7,596 nt of DNA, from contig CAJWLY010000074.1 of NCBI GenBank assembly GCA_913043155.1, positions 1-7,596 of the forward strand. Reading direction: 5' to 3'. Shown piece by piece: positions 5,799 through 7,596 of this stretch (its first letter is position 1; every line of letters starts with the position of its first letter). The notes under the pieces were generated by a model. It saw nothing but the letters and a program-made list of their open reading frames with translations, searched no databases and was not told where the DNA came from. Position numbers and translations under genes: made by a program. This DNA is from an uncultured Nitrospinaceae bacterium. Lineage in GTDB: Bacteria; Nitrospinota; Nitrospinia; Nitrospinales; VA-1.

Positions 5799-6437
5799 TC
5801 AAACACCGGTAGTTTCTTTGCTCCAGATCTGTTTATGGAGCTGGGTCTGCAGGCGAACGGGAAGGTTGTCCTCGAGAATCCATTCCGTCAGGTCTTTCAG
5901 ATGGAGTTTATCGAAGACAGGCGAGAACAGGACGTGTGATTTCTTATGGAGTTCGTGTTTTTTGAGAACCGACCGGCTCCATTCATAGTCGGCACGGTCG
6001 GCGATGACGAACTTGATTTCGTCGACTGGGGAGAGATGATTCAGGTTACCCCAGTGGTTTTTATCTGCTTCGCCGCTTCCAGGACATTTGAGATCGATGA
6101 TTTTAATGACTGGAGAAGGCACATCGGCGACGGAGAGCGAACCGCCGGTCTCCAGCATAACGCGGAAATTCTCTCTAAGAAGCGCGTCCATGAGAGTGAA
6201 CACCTCTTTTTGCAGCAGAGGTTCTCCGCCAGTGATCTCGACCAGCCTGATACCGAAGGATTGAACCTTCTCTACTACATCTCGAACTGACATTTTTTTG
6301 CCGCCGTGGAAGGCGTGGGCCGTGTCACACCATACGCAACGCAGGTTGCATCCGGTCAGGCGCACGAACACGCAGGGTAGACCTGTATGCGAAGACTCTC
6401 CCTGAATGCTCTTGTAAATTTCTGTGACTTCCAGCAT
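5799..6437 (-). CDS. queE: 7-carboxy-7-deazaguanine synthase (radical SAM)
   Basis: QueE converts 6-carboxy-5,6,7,8-tetrahydropterin into 7-carboxy-7-deazaguanine, using S-adenosylmethionine, a [4Fe-4S] cluster and Mg2+. It is a step toward preQ0 and queuosine in tRNA. The cluster motif is Cys30-x3-Cys34-x2-Cys37. The N-terminal YKSIQGES (8-15), the SAM-binding ITGGEPLL (68-75), LETGGS (95-100, usually LETNG), DLKCPGSGE (115-123), DEIKFVI (139-145) and the C-terminal LQTQLHKQIW (196-205) all match the family. The length of 212 residues is normal. The ATG at 6437 has no good ribosome binding site. No other queuosine gene (queC, queD, folE) is present in the window. It is the first gene of the minus-strand group, with mutY 128 bases downstream. 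Transcription together with mutY is possible but unproven. Confidence 0.96.
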   Translation of the reverse strand: MLEVTEIYKSIQGESSHTGLPCVFVRLTGCNLRCVWCDTAHAFHGGKKMSVRDVVEKVQSFGIRLVEITGGEPLLQKEVFTLMDALLRENFRVMLETGGSLSVADVPSPVIKIIDLKCPGSGEADKNHWGNLNHLSPVDEIKFVIADRADYEWSRSVLKKHELHKKSHVLFSPVFDKLHLKDLTEWILEDNLPVRLQTQLHKQIWSKETTGV

Positions 6438-6699
6438 GAACCAATTCTACACTGTATGGGTTCCCTTTTTAAAGACTCGTGTCCACAGGGGCCGTCGAAG
6501 TCGAGGAACTCGGTTCTCGGTCGAGTTGTCGAATTGATGTTGGAGACTCTCCTGTTTCCAGGGCCTTGGGTACCGGTGATTGGACTAAGAAAGTTCCCGC
6601 GGAAACGAGGAACAAAATTTTCATGGGATCAGGTAAGTTTTTCCTTTAAAATCAGTCTTTTCACTTCGATGTAGAAACCTTGTGGGGGGTAAGAGCTAA
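6438..6699. other. Divergent intergenic region between queE and the dehydrogenase gene
   Basis: These 262 bases separate two gene starts that point away from each other, so they should hold both promoters. No convincing gene lies here. Two structures stand out. AACTCG (6507-6512) and CGAGTT (6522-6527) form a 6-bp stem with a 9-base loop, inside a stretch with four TCGA tetramers and two copies of GTCGAA (6494-6499, 6528-6533). A 14-base near-palindrome at 6593-6606 (GTTCCCGCGGAAAC, six of seven pairs) has the shape of an operator for a dimeric regulator. Neither has proven function. I found no convincing -35/-10 pair for queE on the minus strand. Confidence 0.5.
6647..6652 (+). promoter_or_regulatory. 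Possible -10 box for the dehydrogenase gene
   Basis: TAAAAT matches the sigma-70 -10 consensus at five of six bases and lies 47 bases before the start codon. No good -35 lies at 16-18 bases upstream; the nearest T-rich hexamer, TTTTCA (6618-6623), is 23 bases away, which is too far. The near-palindrome at 6593-6606 lies a little upstream. Confidence 0.25.
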
Positions 6700-7596
6700 A
6701 TGAAACCCGTTGTAACCGTGAGCAATATTTTTCCTCAAGTGGCTCTTGACCGGTTGGACCCTGAATGTCAATTGAGAACGAATGAGTCGGGAAAAAGCCC
6801 GACGGCGGAGGACCTTGGTCGGATGGCTGCGGAAAGCGAAGCCATCATCACCTATTTATCGGACAAAATCGACAGGAGTATTATCGACCGCGGAACCAAG
6901 CTGAAGGTCATCGCCAACTACGGGGCCGGATTCAACAATATCGACGTGAATTATGCGCGAGTTAAGGGTGTCTGGGTCACCAACACCCCGGGGGTTCTGC
7001 ACGAGACAACAGCGGACCTCACTTGGGCGATGATCCTCGGTGTGGCGCGCCGGATCGTGCCGGCGGACCGTTTCACACGGGAAGGGGAATTCCACGGCTG
7101 GGGCGCAAAAATATTTCTCGGCGGTGATGTTTACGGCAAAACCCTGGGGATTGTCGGGTGCGGCGAGATTGGTAGGGCGGTGGCACAGAGGGCCTTTGGG
7201 TTCAGTATGAGGGTTCTTTACCACCAGAGAAACCGCCTGCCTCAGTCTGAGGAGAAGCGGCTGGGTGCCGAGTTTGTATCCCTGAAGCAACTGTTGCAGG
7301 AATCCGATTTCATCACTCTCCATGTACCGTTGACCGAAGAAACGAAATACATGATCGGGAAAGAGGAGATCGAGCTCATGAAACCGACCGCCTGTTTCAT
7401 TCACACGGCTCGTGGCAAAGTGGTGGATGACAAAGCATTGGTCGAAGCGCTCAGGGAAAGGCGGATAGCAGGTGCGGCTCTCGATGTGTACGAAAACGAG
7501 CCGGAACTGACCGATGGCATGACCGAATTGGATAACCTCCTCCTGTTACCCCACATTGGGAGTGCCAGCGTGGAGACCCGCGACCGCATGGCCTTG
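6700..7596 (+). CDS. D-isomer-specific 2-hydroxyacid dehydrogenase, glyoxylate/hydroxypyruvate reductase-like, 3' end outside the window
   Basis: This family reduces 2-keto acids such as glyoxylate or hydroxypyruvate to D-2-hydroxyacids with NAD(P)H, in the cytoplasm. The frame stays open from the ATG at 6700 through the last base (299 codons), so it runs past the window edge. Relatives have about 320-330 residues, so only the last 20-30 should be missing. A TAA directly before the ATG (6697-6699) fixes the start at or after 6700, and GGGGGG at 6684-6689 may help ribosome binding. The N-terminal catalytic part contains NYGAGFNNID (73-82). The Rossmann motif is G153-x-G155-x2-G158. The catalytic trio is Arg238 (HTARGKVVDD), Glu267 (DVYENEPE) and His285 (LPHIGSAS). 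After the second strand, HQRNR (175-179) lacks the acidic residue typical of NAD preference, which suggests NADPH. The exact substrate cannot be settled; gluconate/2-ketogluconate reductase is the main alternative. Confidence 0.94.
   Translation, partial: MKPVVTVSNIFPQVALDRLDPECQLRTNESGKSPTAEDLGRMAAESEAIITYLSDKIDRSIIDRGTKLKVIANYGAGFNNIDVNYARVKGVWVTNTPGVLHETTADLTWAMILGVARRIVPADRFTREGEFHGWGAKIFLGGDVYGKTLGIVGCGEIGRAVAQRAFGFSMRVLYHQRNRLPQSEEKRLGAEFVSLKQLLQESDFITLHVPLTEETKYMIGKEEIELMKPTACFIHTARGKVVDDKALVEALRERRIAGAALDVYENEPELTDGMTELDNLLLLPHIGSASVETRDRMAL

Noticed and set aside
6387..6674. Plus-strand open frame of 95 codons across the queE start and the divergent intergenic region
   Set aside because: It overlaps queE antisense, has no ribosome binding site, resembles no known family, and would cover the region expected to hold both promoters.
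6856..7404. Minus-strand open frame of 182 codons
   Set aside because: It is antisense to the dehydrogenase, whose catalytic Arg, Glu and His and Rossmann motif are all in the plus-strand frame.

Overview
The window looks like ordinary chromosome from a free-living bacterium of medium GC content (near 50% by eye). It holds eight protein-coding genes, two of them cut by the window edges. No rRNA, tRNA, CRISPR array, insertion sequence or phage gene was seen. The MEP isoprenoid enzyme IspD, the queuosine-pathway enzyme QueE and Fe-S-cluster MutY fit a Gram-negative lineage such as a deltaproteobacterium or Nitrospinota-like group. That placement is a guess from gene content; nothing here fixes the taxon. 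Most start codons lack a recognisable Shine-Dalgarno sequence.

Layout. Bases 1-621 (+) carry the 3' end of a coiled-coil protein with no aromatic residues. After a 189-base leader with a hairpin come radA (811-2187, +; recombination and DNA repair ATPase) and, 19 bases later, ispD (2207-2887, +; MEP pathway), probably co-transcribed. A 142-base gap leads to a small cupin protein (3030-3404, +). This gene meets the minus-strand genes tail to tail, 3 bases apart, and both stop codons lie inside one perfect 9-bp inverted repeat. The minus strand then reads queE (6437-5799), mutY (5670-4567) and a cation diffusion facilitator exporter (4556-3408). mutY and the exporter are only 10 bases apart and are almost certainly co-transcribed; a 128-base structured gap separates queE from mutY. 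A divergent 262-base intergenic region precedes a D-2-hydroxyacid dehydrogenase (6700 to beyond 7596, +) that runs off the window.

The genes serve separate housekeeping tasks: DNA repair (RadA, MutY), isoprenoid precursors (IspD), tRNA modification (QueE), metal export (CDF) and 2-keto acid reduction. No new defence or mobile system is visible. The points most worth a second look are the extra C-terminal domain on the CDF transporter, the complete Nudix catalytic box plus MutT-like tail on MutY, and the shared palindromic ends of the two convergent genes.
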